DNA of 64,000 nt from Rhodococcoides corynebacterioides NBRC 14404 (GTDB taxonomy: Bacteria; Actinomycetota; Actinomycetes; Mycobacteriales; Mycobacteriaceae). Every line of letters starts with the position of its first letter. Within the stretch, counting starts at the first letter, position 1. The notes beneath the pieces are model-generated. The model was given only the letters and a program-made list of their open reading frames with translations. It did no database searches and was not told the origin of the DNA. Of this stretch, positions 33,117 to 42,888 are shown piece after piece. Made by a program: the position numbers and the translations under genes. The stretch is taken from NCBI RefSeq assembly GCF_001894765.1, contig NZ_BCWV01000002.1, positions 248,001 to 312,000 on the forward strand, in the 5' to 3' direction.

Positions 33117-33854
33117 TCAGCCCACCAACCGTCGGAACAGCCCGCGCTTCCTGGGCTGGTCGTCCGTCGTCGGCGGCGTACCCGACGACGCGGGCGTCGA
33201 GTTCGGCGCGGAGCGTGCCGCCGGGTCGCGCATCACGAAGTCGCACAACAGCACCGACGTGGGATCGACGTCGCCGTCCTGCGCGCCGCCGATCATGCGG
33301 ACACCGAGCCAGTGCGCACCCGCCGCGTCGGCGAACTCCTGCGGATGGAACGGCAACGCCTGCGGATCCGGGTAGTCGCCGTCGAACCGCAGTGGGTGCT
33401 CACCGGACCAGAAGGGGCGCTCCCACGGTTGCGGCAGGCCCTCGTCCTCGAAGATGTACGTGGGCCCGGCGCTGAAGGACCGGCGCAGCGTGCCGTCGGT
33501 CCACTGCGCGAACGCACCCCAGGCGTGCTCGCGTTCGGAGGCCAGCAGGTACACCGTGCGGGCAGGGGACAGCGTTCGCCAGGTCTCGGACACGGTCGAC
33601 GGACGCACGGTGGCGGGTTCCGCCGCACACACCACGGTCACCCCGGGAAAGCAGCCGACCAGGACGCGGTCGGGCTCGGACGCCACCCCGAACGCCGTCA
33701 GCGGAGCCATGCCGACCAGGTCGGGTTCGAGACCGGGATGCAGGCGCCGAGCGACGGCCGCCGCGGCGTCGTGACTCGACCGAACCCCCGGTCGCAGGAT
33801 CGCACTCGGATCCACCGCATCGACGAACCACAACGCTGCTGTACCCACCCCCAC
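33117..33854 (-). CDS. Hypothetical protein, DUF6928-like
   Basis: A 245-aa protein starting at GTG 33854 with VGVGTAALWFVDAVDP, resembling the start of the actinobacterial DUF6928 family. A further conserved-looking stretch is RTVYLLASEREHAWGAFAQW. The last 35 aa are Pro/Ser/Thr-rich with a basic end KRGLFRRLVG. A second in-frame GTG at 33848 is possible. It lies 37 bp downstream of sepH in the same direction. Function unknown; the family name is tentative. Confidence 0.7.
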   Translation of the reverse strand: MGVGTAALWFVDAVDPSAILRPGVRSSHDAAAAVARRLHPGLEPDLVGMAPLTAFGVASEPDRVLVGCFPGVTVVCAAEPATVRPSTVSETWRTLSPARTVYLLASEREHAWGAFAQWTDGTLRRSFSAGPTYIFEDEGLPQPWERPFWSGEHPLRFDGDYPDPQALPFHPQEFADAAGAHWLGVRMIGGAQDGDVDPTSVLLCDFVMRDPAARSAPNSTPASSGTPPTTDDQPRKRGLFRRLVG

Positions 33855-33891
33855 CGGGCGCCCCTTCCTCGTCGTCCGATGTTCCGGCGCG

Positions 33892-34788
33892 TCAGCGACC
33901 GTTGCTGCGGACTCCCAGCAACACATCTTCCCACGACGGCATCGACGGCTTACCCCGTTTGTCCTTCGCCGCGGGGTGAGCGGGTGCGGGCTTGGGGCGC
34001 GGGGCGCGGTCGGATGCGTCCTCGGCGGTGTCGTCCGCCGTGTCCGTGTCGGCCGGCTCGTCCTCGCTCGGGGCGGGGGCGGCCGCCGCGTCCAGCACCG
34101 CCGCGTCCTCACGGTCGCTGTCGGAGTCGACGCCGTAGTAGTCGTCCAGGGTCTGCTGCGACGGCGCATCCTGCACGGCCGCCACCGGGGCGAGACCACG
34201 GAGTTGCCGGCCGAAGTCGGGATCGACGAGTTCGGAGGCGGCGTCGTCGAGCGGAGTGACGCTCCCGCCGTGCGCATCCGGCTGGAACCGCCAGTGCGCG
34301 GTGTTGACGTGCCGCCCCGCGGGCCAGGTCAGTTGGGCGATCCAGTGACCGTCCTCGTCTCGCCAGGCGTCCCATTCGGCGGACTCCATGGTGTGGCCGC
34401 GGCCCCGGAAGGCCTGCGTCACGATCTCGAGGAGGGTCATCACCGCCGGTCCGTCGGGGCGCACCGGGTGGCCCTGCTGGGCCAATTCGGCTGCGCGGGA
34501 ACGCTCGAGGAGCACGGGGTGGGCGTAGCGCTCGATCTTCGAGGCCGGCATGCCGGATTCCTTGGCCACCTGCTCGATGGAGGCGCCGGACCGGATACGC
34601 GCCTGGATCTCGCGCGGTCGCATGAGAGAGTCCATCTCGATCTCGATCTGTCCGAGTCGCGCGGCGTCACCGCGAGCGGCAGCACGCAACTTCTCGTCGG
34701 CCGGGAGACGGAACTTCTCGCCGGAGGGATCGGCGCACACGATGAACTTGCCGTCGGACGCCAAGCCGATCACGTGGATCTCTCGCAC
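33892..34788 (-). CDS. sepH: Cell-division regulator SepH (DUF3071)
   Basis: A 298-aa FtsZ-associated protein. The N-terminal DUF3071 domain (about 1-185) includes a helix-turn-helix-like motif ASIEQVAKESGMPASKIERYA; a long acidic/Ala/Pro-rich linker follows, and the conserved C-terminal peptide PSMPSWEDVLLG is typical of SepH. The GTG at 34788 is preferred over the one 6 bp upstream because GAAGGAG lies at the right distance. In Streptomyces, SepH stimulates FtsZ assembly at septa. Located downstream of serC, as in other actinobacteria. Confidence 0.92.
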   Translation of the reverse strand: MREIHVIGLASDGKFIVCADPSGEKFRLPADEKLRAAARGDAARLGQIEIEMDSLMRPREIQARIRSGASIEQVAKESGMPASKIERYAHPVLLERSRAAELAQQGHPVRPDGPAVMTLLEIVTQAFRGRGHTMESAEWDAWRDEDGHWIAQLTWPAGRHVNTAHWRFQPDAHGGSVTPLDDAASELVDPDFGRQLRGLAPVAAVQDAPSQQTLDDYYGVDSDSDREDAAVLDAAAAPAPSEDEPADTDTADDTAEDASDRAPRPKPAPAHPAAKDKRGKPSMPSWEDVLLGVRSNGR

Positions 34789-34824
34789 GATCACTCCTTC
34801 GGCTCGGGCCCTCGCACTGCACCT

Positions 34825-34864
34825 CCCCCCGACTGTAATGCACCTCGGTGCATCCGCCGGGGGG
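34825..34864. terminator. Stacked hairpin between serC and sepH
   Basis: An outer stem CCCCCCG (34825-34831)/CGGGGGG (34858-34864) encloses an inner stem ATGCACC (34838-34844)/GGTGCAT (34847-34853). It lies just downstream of the serC stop on the minus strand and upstream of sepH. Probable serC terminator, or a cis-element for sepH. Confidence 0.55.
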
Positions 34865-34877
34865 ACACGCAGACCCG

Positions 34878-36203
<1,326 letters not shown>

Positions 36204-36216
36204 TCAGGCTGGGTCC

Positions 36217-37152
36217 ATGGGAACACGGGACGGCGAGCTGTGGACGCGCCGGGAGCTGCTGGCTCTGGGCACCACCGACGACGGCATCAGGCGCGCAATC
36301 GGCGACGGCACCCTGGTCCGTCTTCGGCCCGGTGTCTACGCCGACACCGCTCGTCGGGAGGGGATGTCTCCGGAGCAGAGGCACCTCGACGACATCCGGG
36401 CCGCTGTGACGGGCGACCGCGCGGTGGTCAGTCATCAGTCGGCGGCGGTCGTGCACCGTCTCGGTCTGTGGAATCCCGACCTCACGCTGGTGCACACGAC
36501 CGTCGACCGCCCTCGCGGCGGCAAGCGCACCACGCGACGGCACCTCCATGCTGGTGCGCTGCCCCACCACCACGTGACGACGGTCGACGGCCTCCCGGTC
36601 ACGACCGTCGCACGCACCGTGGCGGACCTCTGTCGGACCTTGTCGTTCGAAGCGGCGGTCTGCGTCGGCGACTCCGCCGTGCGATCGGGCGCGGTGACGG
36701 CTGCCGAGCTGCACGACGCGGTGGCGGTCGGCTCCCGCTCGGGGCGGCGGGCAGCGAATCGGGCCGTGACGTTCCTCGACGGACTCGGTGGGAGCGTCGG
36801 TGAGTCGCGCAGCCGGGTGATGCTGCACGCGATGGGGTTCCCGCAGCCGCGGTTGCAGGTGTCGCTGCACGACGAATCGGGTCGCTTCCTCGCCAGACCG
36901 GACTTCCTCTGGGACGCGGGCGTCATCGGTGAGTTCGACGGGTTCGTCAAGTACTCGGAGCTGGTCCCGACGGGGAGTACGCCGAGGCGGGTGCTGTTCG
37001 AGGAGAAGCGCCGAGAAGACCTGCTGCGGTCGCACGGGTGGGTGGTCGTGCGCTGGGTGTGGGCGGATCTGGCGGCGCCCCATGCTCTGGCCGACCGGAT
37101 CCGTCGTGCTTTCGAGCTCGCCGCCGAACTGCCCGCGCCTCGAACTCGATGA
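36217..37152 (+). CDS. AbiEi-antitoxin-like winged helix fused to an endonuclease-like domain
   Basis: A 311-aa protein. The N-terminal 60 residues look like the AbiEi-type winged helix (WTRRELLALGTTDDGIRRAI, then VRLRPGVYA), the middle (TTVARTVADLCRT) is typical of AbiEi-like proteins, and the C-terminal 90 aa resemble the Vsr/DUF559 PD-(D/E)xK fold: ARPDFLWDAGVIGEFDG, LFEEKRREDLLRSHGW and VVVRWVWADL. No toxin partner lies next to it. Flanked by 16-bp direct repeats. Role unknown: solitary antitoxin-like regulator or selfish endonuclease. Confidence 0.8.
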   Translation: MGTRDGELWTRRELLALGTTDDGIRRAIGDGTLVRLRPGVYADTARREGMSPEQRHLDDIRAAVTGDRAVVSHQSAAVVHRLGLWNPDLTLVHTTVDRPRGGKRTTRRHLHAGALPHHHVTTVDGLPVTTVARTVADLCRTLSFEAAVCVGDSAVRSGAVTAAELHDAVAVGSRSGRRAANRAVTFLDGLGGSVGESRSRVMLHAMGFPQPRLQVSLHDESGRFLARPDFLWDAGVIGEFDGFVKYSELVPTGSTPRRVLFEEKRREDLLRSHGWVVVRWVWADLAAPHALADRIRRAFELAAELPAPRTR

Positions 37153-37154
37153 AC

Positions 37155-37214
37155 GGCTCTCCGGTTCCGGTCGGGCACCCCTGATCCGGGGCGCCCCACC
37201 ACAACCGGGGAGCC
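37155..37214. terminator. Imperfect inverted repeat between AbiEi-like gene and citA
   Basis: GGCTCTCCGGTT (37155-37166) pairs with AACCGGGGAGCC (37203-37214) with one G-T mismatch, enclosing a 36-nt interior. It sits between the convergent stops and probably terminates both transcripts. Its right arm is the repeat that flanks the AbiEi-like gene. Confidence 0.55.
37199..37214. repeat. Right copy of the 16-bp direct repeat
   Basis: CCACAACCGGGGAGCC, identical to 36142-36157, 1057 bp away in the same orientation and 47 bp after the AbiEi-like stop. A looser match (GATCCGG) precedes both copies. Confidence 0.9.
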
Positions 37215-37221
37215 ACCGGCC

Positions 37222-38337
37222 CTACGCGATGGTGGCCCACCCCTCCACGGACTCGGGGGAGCGGGGCTCGGGGCCGGTGTAGATCGCGGCGGGCCGCACC
37301 AACCGCCCCAACCGCTTCTGCTCGAGGATGTGCGCGCACCAGCCGGCCGTCCGGCCGCAGGTGAACATGGCGGGCATCATGTGCGCGGGCACCTCGGCGA
37401 AGTCGAGGATGACCGCCGCCCAGAACTCGACGTTGGTCTCGATGGCGCGGTCCGGGCGCCGCTCGCGCAGCTCGGCGAGGGCGGCCTGCTCCAGCGCGGC
37501 GGCCACCTCGAAGCGCGGGGCGTTCAGTCGCTGGGCGGTGGCGCGCAGGACGCGGGCGCGGGGGTCCTCGGCGCGGTAGACCCGGTGCCCGAAGCCCATC
37601 AGCTTCTCCTTGCGGTCGAGGATGCCCTTGACCAGTCCGCGCGGGTCGTCGGTGCGTTCGACCTCCTCGATCATCGGCAGCACGCGGGCCGGGGCGCCGC
37701 CGTGGAGGGGCCCGGACATGGCACCGATGGCGCCGGACAGGGACGCGGCGACGTCCGCGCCCGTCGACGCGATCACCCGGGCGGTGAAGGTGGAGGCGTT
37801 GAGGCCGTGCTCGGCGGCGGAGACCCAGTAGGCGTCGACGGCCTCGGTGTGCGCGGGGTCGGGGTCGCCCTTCCACCGGGTCATGAATCGCTCGGTGACG
37901 GTGGCGCACTGATCGATCCGCGACTGCGGAACGGCGGGCTGGTGGATGCCGCGGGCGGACTGCGCGACGTAGGACAGGGCCATGACGGAGGCGCGGGCGA
38001 GGTTCTCGCGCGCGGTGTCGTCGTCGATGTCGAGCAGCGGCTCGTAGCCCCAGATGGGTGCCAGCATCGCGAGACCGGCCTGGACGTCGACGCGGACGTC
38101 GCCGGTGTGGATGGGCAGCGGGAACGGCTCGGCGGGCGGCAGCCCGGGGCCGAAGCGACCGTCGACCAACAGCGCCCACACGTTGCCGAACGTCACGCCG
38201 CGGGACACGAGATCCTCGATGTCGACGCCGCGGTAGCGCAGCGCGCCACCGTCCTTGTCGGGCTCGGCGATGTCGGTGGTGAAGGCGACGACGCCTTCGA
38301 GTCCGGGGGAGAAGTTCTCGGGCACCGTCGGAGCCAT
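37222..38337 (-). CDS. citA: Citrate synthase 2 (CitA-type)
   Basis: A 371-aa enzyme making citrate from acetyl-CoA and oxaloacetate, or possibly 2-methylcitrate. The catalytic histidines and the acid are visible in GPLHGGAPARV, LMGFGHRVYR and the C-terminal half; the N-terminal PGLEGVVAFTT fits the short, dimeric Rv0889c type. The ATG at 38337 gives the family's start. Divergent from pdxH. A second, longer citrate synthase (gltA) is encoded at 44815-46125. Confidence 0.94.
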   Translation of the reverse strand: MAPTVPENFSPGLEGVVAFTTDIAEPDKDGGALRYRGVDIEDLVSRGVTFGNVWALLVDGRFGPGLPPAEPFPLPIHTGDVRVDVQAGLAMLAPIWGYEPLLDIDDDTARENLARASVMALSYVAQSARGIHQPAVPQSRIDQCATVTERFMTRWKGDPDPAHTEAVDAYWVSAAEHGLNASTFTARVIASTGADVAASLSGAIGAMSGPLHGGAPARVLPMIEEVERTDDPRGLVKGILDRKEKLMGFGHRVYRAEDPRARVLRATAQRLNAPRFEVAAALEQAALAELRERRPDRAIETNVEFWAAVILDFAEVPAHMMPAMFTCGRTAGWCAHILEQKRLGRLVRPAAIYTGPEPRSPESVEGWATIA

Positions 38338-38410
38338 CGCGAGACCTCGATTTCTGCGCGGGGGCCGTGGTGGTCGGCCCGTCGAATCGCACCATAGTGC
38401 TGCGCCGGCG

Positions 38411-39094
38411 ATGTCCGACGCCGGGAGTACCTTCCGACGAGTGAACGAGAATTCCGAGCGGGTCGACCTGGCCGACATGCGCGTCGCGTACGGCGGCGAC
38501 GCCGATGTCACCGAGGCGGATCTGGCCGACGGGTGGCTCGCACTCGCGCGGTCGTGGTTGCAGCAGGCGATCGACGCGCAGCTGCCGGAGCCGAACGCGA
38601 TCGTGCTGGGCACGGTGGACGCGGAGGGACGGCCCGCCACGCGGACGGTGCTGTGCAAGGAGATGCGTGACGACGGCATCGTCTTCTACACCAACCACAC
38701 CTCGGAGAAGGGTGGTCACCTCGCGGGTCGTCCCGTCGCGTCGGCGACGTTCCCGTGGATCGGGATCCAGCGGCAGGTGACCGTGCGCGGGTCGGTGACG
38801 CGGGTGTCCGCGGAGGAGACGGCGGCCTACTGGGCGACGCGCCCCCGCGGTTCGCAACTGGGGGCGTGGGCGTCCGAGCAGTCCCGGCCCATCGCCTCGC
38901 GCGCGGATCTGGAACGGCAGCTCGCCGAGGTGACGCGGCGGTTCGAGGGCGCCGACGTCCCCGTTCCGCCGCACTGGGGTGGATACCTGATCGCGGCCGA
39001 GACGGTGGAGTTCTGGCAGGGCCGGAACAACCGGCTGCACAACCGGTTACGCGTCACGCCGCGGGACGGCGCCGTGGTCCGCCTGCAGCCGTGA
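38411..39094 (+). CDS. pdxH: Pyridoxamine 5'-phosphate oxidase
   Basis: A 227-aa FMN enzyme that oxidises pyridoxine/pyridoxamine 5'-phosphate to PLP. Signatures: FYTNHTSEKGGHLAGRP, RPRGSQLGAWASEQSRPI and EFWQGRNNRLHNRLR at the C-terminus. The ATG at 38411 is used, but a GTG at 38441 (VNENSERVDL) is equally possible and has GGGAG upstream. The stop overlaps the MFS start (GTGA). Supplies PLP for the several aminotransferases nearby in a general sense only. Confidence 0.94.
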   Translation: MSDAGSTFRRVNENSERVDLADMRVAYGGDADVTEADLADGWLALARSWLQQAIDAQLPEPNAIVLGTVDAEGRPATRTVLCKEMRDDGIVFYTNHTSEKGGHLAGRPVASATFPWIGIQRQVTVRGSVTRVSAEETAAYWATRPRGSQLGAWASEQSRPIASRADLERQLAEVTRRFEGADVPVPPHWGGYLIAAETVEFWQGRNNRLHNRLRVTPRDGAVVRLQP

Positions 39095-40356
39095 GTCGCG
39101 TTCTCGCCGACACCACGCCGCTGAGGAACCGGGATTTCCGGCGGTTGTGGGCGTCCGGTGTGGTCACCGTCATCGGCGCGCAGCTGTCGGTGGTCGCGGT
39201 GCCGCAGCAGATCTTCCAGATCACGTCCAGTTCCGCGTACGTGGGGTTGGCGGGCGCCTTCGCGCTGGTGCCCCTCGTCGTGTTCGGTCTCTGGGGCGGC
39301 GCGCTGGCCGATGTGATGGACCGCCGAACCCTGCTGGCCATCACCACGGTCGGGGTCGGCACCACGTCGTTCCTGCTGTGGCTGCAGGCGCACCTGGGGA
39401 CGAACAACGTCTGGGTCGTCCTGGTCCTCCTCGGCGTGCAGCAGGGCTTCTTCGCGGTCAATCAGCCCACGCGCAGTGCGATCATCCCGCGCCTGATCGA
39501 CGCGAAGGACCTGCCTGCCGCCAACTCGCTGAACATGACCGTCTTCAACTTCGGGGCCATCGCGGGCCCGATGCTGGCGGGCGCGCTCATTCCCGCGTTC
39601 GGCCTGCCGACGCTCTACCTGATCGACACGCTCGCGCTGGCCGTGACGCTGTGGGCGGTGCTGCGGCTGCCGCCCATCCCGCCCACCGGCGACGTCCGAC
39701 GTGCGGGCCTGCGGGAGGTGATCGCCGGCTTCGCCTATCTCGCCACCCAGAAGGTGCTGTTGGCGTCGTTCGTCGTCGACATCGTGGCGATGGTCTTCGG
39801 TATGCCCCGCGCGCTGTTCCCGGAGGTGGCCACCGAGACGTTCGGCGATCCCGCGGAGGGTGGGCTGGTGCTGGGCCTGCTGTTCGCGTCGCTCTCGGCC
39901 GGGGCGGTGCTGGGCGGGGTGTTCTCGGGCTGGCTCCCGCGGGTCCGACGGCAGGGCGTCGCCGTGATCGCCTGCATCGTCGTGTGGGGCGTCGCGATGA
40001 TCGGGTTCGGCGTGTCGATCGCGCTGGCCACGGTCGGGGAACGGGGCTGGGCGCTGTACGCGGCGCTGGGGTTCCTCGCCCTCGGCGGCGGGGCGGACAT
40101 GATCTCCGCGGCGTTCCGGAGCGCGATGCTGCAGTCCGTCGCCACCGACGACATGCGCGGTCGGCTCCAGGGCGTCTTCATCGTGGTGGTCGCGGGCGGG
40201 CCGCGGGTGGGCGACGTCCTGCACGGCGCGGCCGCGTTCCTGGTGGGGACCGCGGCCGCGGCGGCGGGCGGCGGCGTGCTGGTGATCGTGGGCGTGGCGG
40301 TGGCGGCGTTCGCCATCCCCGCGTTCGTGAAGTACCGGGTGGGCGCGGCGGCCTGA
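39091..40356 (+). CDS. MFS transporter (DHA3/EntS-like)
   Basis: A 421-aa transporter with twelve membrane segments; motif A appears as WGGALADVMDRRTLL and a helix ends in GAIAGPMLAGALI. The GTG at 39091 overlaps the pdxH stop, so it is translated with pdxH. Similar to siderophore or drug exporters in family only; a role in B6 metabolism is not supported by the sequence. It ends 16 bp from the convergent epimerase gene. Confidence 0.88.
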   Translation: MSRVLADTTPLRNRDFRRLWASGVVTVIGAQLSVVAVPQQIFQITSSSAYVGLAGAFALVPLVVFGLWGGALADVMDRRTLLAITTVGVGTTSFLLWLQAHLGTNNVWVVLVLLGVQQGFFAVNQPTRSAIIPRLIDAKDLPAANSLNMTVFNFGAIAGPMLAGALIPAFGLPTLYLIDTLALAVTLWAVLRLPPIPPTGDVRRAGLREVIAGFAYLATQKVLLASFVVDIVAMVFGMPRALFPEVATETFGDPAEGGLVLGLLFASLSAGAVLGGVFSGWLPRVRRQGVAVIACIVVWGVAMIGFGVSIALATVGERGWALYAALGFLALGGGADMISAAFRSAMLQSVATDDMRGRLQGVFIVVVAGGPRVGDVLHGAAAFLVGTAAAAAGGGVLVIVGVAVAAFAIPAFVKYRVGAAA

Positions 40357-40372
40357 CTCAGTGGCCTGTCGA

Positions 40373-41287
40373 TCAGAGGCCCGTCCGGCGGCACACCTCC
40401 TCCCACGGTGTCGGGGCGAGGCGGAGCGTCTCCTGCGACCGGGTCGAGTCGATCTCGTAGTGCTGCGTGCGTTGGTAGGACAGCGCGTTCAGCTCGCGCA
40501 TCATCGGGACGACGAGCCCGCCTGCCCGCGTCACGACGCGCGGGATCACGCGCACCGGCACCGGCGGGAGTCCGGCCGCCTCGAGAACGTCGCCGATCGC
40601 GCGGCGCAGGGTCACGGGTGGGTTGGTGGGGGCGTGCCACACCTGCCCCCAGGTCGACGGGTCGTCGACGACGGCGATCAGGGCACGGGCTTCGTCGAGG
40701 ACGTCGGTGAAGGAGTGCGGCACGTCGGCGGCGTCGACCACCCACGCCGTCCGGCCGGCGCGAGCGGCCGGGAGGACGCGGGTCACATGACCGTTCGGAC
40801 CCACGCCGGTGCCGACGTAGTCCGACGCGCGCACCTCGACGGCGCGGAGCGTCCCGGCCCGGTGGGCGTCGGCGAGCTCGGCCCACATGGATGCGCGCAG
40901 AACGCCTTTGGCGTCGGTGGCGGCGTCCGGCATGCCCTCGCGCATGACGCCGTCGGGCACCGGGCCGTAGGGGTAGAGGCAGCCGGTGACGGCGAGCACG
41001 GCGCCGGTGCGCTCGGCGACCGTCCGGAGCGACCGAGCGATCGGCGGCCAGACGCTCTGCCACTGCGTGTAGTCGGCGGGGTTGACGCAGTTGTACAGGG
41101 CGACGGCGCCCTCGGTCAGAGCGGTGAGGCCGTCGGTGTCGGCGGCGTCGAGGGCTGCGGCGGTGGCGCCGGGGACGCCGACTCCGCGGCGGCTGACGAG
41201 GACCACCTCGGATCCGCGCGCGACGAGCAGGCGGGCGAGGTGGGTGCCGACGGGACCGGCCCCGACGACGACGTGACGATCGGACAT
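40373..41287 (-). CDS. NAD-dependent epimerase/dehydratase family protein
   Basis: A 304-aa extended SDR or NmrA-like protein with the Rossmann motif VVVGAGPVGTHLARLL near residue 6 and a C-terminal domain (PHSFTDVLDEARALI, then LNALSYQRTQHYEID). Typical of small oxidoreductases that are divergent from TetR repressors. The usual catalytic Tyr-x3-Lys is not evident (YPYGPVPDG is at the expected place), so it may be non-catalytic or have altered chemistry. The ATG at 41287 has GGAG upstream. Controlled, by position, by the adjacent TetR. Confidence 0.85.
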   Translation of the reverse strand: MSDRHVVVGAGPVGTHLARLLVARGSEVVLVSRRGVGVPGATAAALDAADTDGLTALTEGAVALYNCVNPADYTQWQSVWPPIARSLRTVAERTGAVLAVTGCLYPYGPVPDGVMREGMPDAATDAKGVLRASMWAELADAHRAGTLRAVEVRASDYVGTGVGPNGHVTRVLPAARAGRTAWVVDAADVPHSFTDVLDEARALIAVVDDPSTWGQVWHAPTNPPVTLRRAIGDVLEAAGLPPVPVRVIPRVVTRAGGLVVPMMRELNALSYQRTQHYEIDSTRSQETLRLAPTPWEEVCRRTGL

Positions 41288-41309
41288 GGTGAGCTCCTGT
41301 TCGGGAAAG

Positions 41310-41324
41310 GAGAGCACTGCTCTC
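41310..41324. promoter_or_regulatory. TetR operator copy 1
   Basis: GAGAGCACTGCTCTC, a perfect palindrome with 7-bp arms, 23 bp upstream of the epimerase start. The same motif recurs twice on the TetR side of the 101-bp divergent gap. Confidence 0.75.
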
Positions 41325-41336
41325 GCAATCCAGAAT

Positions 41337-41373
41337 GAGAGCACCGCTCTCGAATGTCAAGAGCGGTGCTCTC
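41337..41373. promoter_or_regulatory. TetR operator copies 2 and 3
   Basis: GAGAGCACCGCTCTC (41337-41351) and AAGAGCGGTGCTCTC (41359-41373) repeat the copy-1 motif. Together they also make a 14-bp inverted repeat around the 9-nt loop CGAATGTCA. They lie 16-52 bp before the tetR ATG. Confidence 0.75.
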
Positions 41374-41388
41374 GATTAGGGTCGACCC

Positions 41389-42081
41389 ATGACCACGGCA
41401 CGCGAGAAGGCCCGCGACGAGCTGACCGCCGAGATCCTGGCGTCGGCCCGTCGCCAGCTGGCCGAGGTGGGCCCGGCGGCACTCTCGCTGCGGGCGGTGG
41501 CGCGGGACATCGGCAAGGTCTCGTCAGCGGTGTACCGCTACGTGGCGAGCCGCGACGACCTGCTCACGGCGCTGATCGTCCAGTGCTACGACGAGCTGGG
41601 TGCCGCCGTCGAAGCCGCAGATCGTCCGGAACAGTCCCCTCGCGCGCGGTGGCGCGCGGCCTGCGCGGCGATCCGCGACTGGTCGGCCGCGCACCCGCAC
41701 GAGTACGCCCTGCTCTACGGCTCACCCGTCCCCGGCTACGTCGCCCCGCGGGACACCGTCGGCCCGGCGACGCGGCCCACCGCGGTGCTGGTGCGCATCG
41801 TCGTGGCGGACCGGCTGACTCGCTCCCGGGCCGCGGAGGGCCGGCGCACCGCGCTGTACGAGCCCGTGCGGGTGTTCGTCCGCGACACCACCGGCGACGC
41901 GGGCGCGGCGGTCCTGGACGACGACCTCGTCGAGCGCACCCTGAGCGCCTGGATCACGGTGTTCGGCGCCGTCTCGTTCGAGCGGTTCGGTCATTTGGTG
42001 GGCGTCACGGCGGACACCGACCGCTACCTCGACCGGGTCGTCGAGGACCTCGCGGATCGGCTCGACCTGGGCGGCGGATGA
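41389..42081 (+). CDS. TetR/AcrR-family repressor (WHG-type C-terminal domain)
   Basis: A 230-aa repressor. The N-terminal helix-turn-helix is LSLRAVARDIGKVSSAVYRYVASRDDLL, and the C-terminal WSAAHPHEYALLYGSPVPGY is typical of the WHG/TetR_C_13 group in actinobacteria. Three 15-bp palindromes in the divergent gap are its probable operators, controlling itself and the epimerase-like gene. Ligand unknown. Confidence 0.93.
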   Translation: MTTAREKARDELTAEILASARRQLAEVGPAALSLRAVARDIGKVSSAVYRYVASRDDLLTALIVQCYDELGAAVEAADRPEQSPRARWRAACAAIRDWSAAHPHEYALLYGSPVPGYVAPRDTVGPATRPTAVLVRIVVADRLTRSRAAEGRRTALYEPVRVFVRDTTGDAGAAVLDDDLVERTLSAWITVFGAVSFERFGHLVGVTADTDRYLDRVVEDLADRLDLGGG

Positions 42082-42097
42082 ACGGCGGGGCGAGGGG

Positions 42098-42856
42098 TCA
42101 GTGCGTCATCTGCCAGACGGTGAGCGCAGCGAGCGCACCGGCGCCGTTGAGCGCCCAGTGCAGCCCGATGGGCGCGAGCACACTGCGCCCACGATGGCGC
42201 AGCCAGGTGAACACGAAGCCGGCGACGGTGGTGCCGGCGACCGCGCCGCAGACGCCGACGATCTGACCGAAGAGCCCGGTGCCGAGGACGGCCGAGAACC
42301 CGTCGTTGCCCACCGTCAGGCCGAGCGACGACGCGACGTGCCACAGGCCGAACAGCAGGGAACCGATGATCGCCACACCGCGAAAACCGAAGCGGCGGGA
42401 CAGTTTCGCGTGCAGGACGCCGCGGAAGGCGAGTTCTTCCGGGATCACGGTCTGCAGGGGGATGATGACCAGCGCGGCCACCAGGGTGGCGCCGACGTTG
42501 ACGCCGTAGCGCTCGTTGAGGAAGGCGCTCTGCGTGAACGGAATCGACGCGGCGATCGCGACGACGGCCAGCGTCACGGCGGCGGCCGCCGCACCGTGGC
42601 GAGCGCCGCGGCCGAGATTGCTCAGTCCGAGATCGGCCCAGTGGACCCCGCGGGCACGGGCGAACGCGACGAGCAACAGCGCACCCACCGGTACGGCCGC
42701 GACGGCGACGGGGGTGGGTGCGAAGTGGGCGGTGAGGTTGAAGACGACCAGTGCGGCCACGACGACGACGATGTCGACGACGGTGCGGTCGAACCACCGC
42801 GGACGCGCGGCCGACGACTCGACCGGAACGGAAGCGGGAAGAGCAGTGGACACCAC
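42098..42856 (-). CDS. CPBP-family intramembrane metalloprotease
   Basis: A 252-aa protein with six or seven membrane helices and the CAAX-protease/bacteriocin-processing motifs EELAFRGVLH (EExxxR), FGLWHV (FxxxH) and LHWALNGAG. A GTG at 42856 (VVSTALP) is chosen; the frame is open to a GTG at 42895, but that extension overlaps the start of the divergent epimerase gene. The substrate is unknown; some members process peptides or act in immunity. Confidence 0.87.
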   Translation of the reverse strand: MVSTALPASVPVESSAARPRWFDRTVVDIVVVVAALVVFNLTAHFAPTPVAVAAVPVGALLLVAFARARGVHWADLGLSNLGRGARHGAAAAAVTLAVVAIAASIPFTQSAFLNERYGVNVGATLVAALVIIPLQTVIPEELAFRGVLHAKLSRRFGFRGVAIIGSLLFGLWHVASSLGLTVGNDGFSAVLGTGLFGQIVGVCGAVAGTTVAGFVFTWLRHRGRSVLAPIGLHWALNGAGALAALTVWQMTH

Positions 42857-42888
42857 GTCGACTGTAGCGATCGCGGTAGCGTGCTGCC

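Noticed and set aside
36217..37152. AbiEi-like gene as half of a type IV toxin-antitoxin pair
   Set aside because: No AbiEii-like nucleotidyltransferase gene lies on either side; the neighbours are serC and citA.
41337..41373. The inverted repeat before tetR as a terminator
   Set aside because: It lies upstream of the start codon in a divergent gap and is made of two copies of the operator motif.
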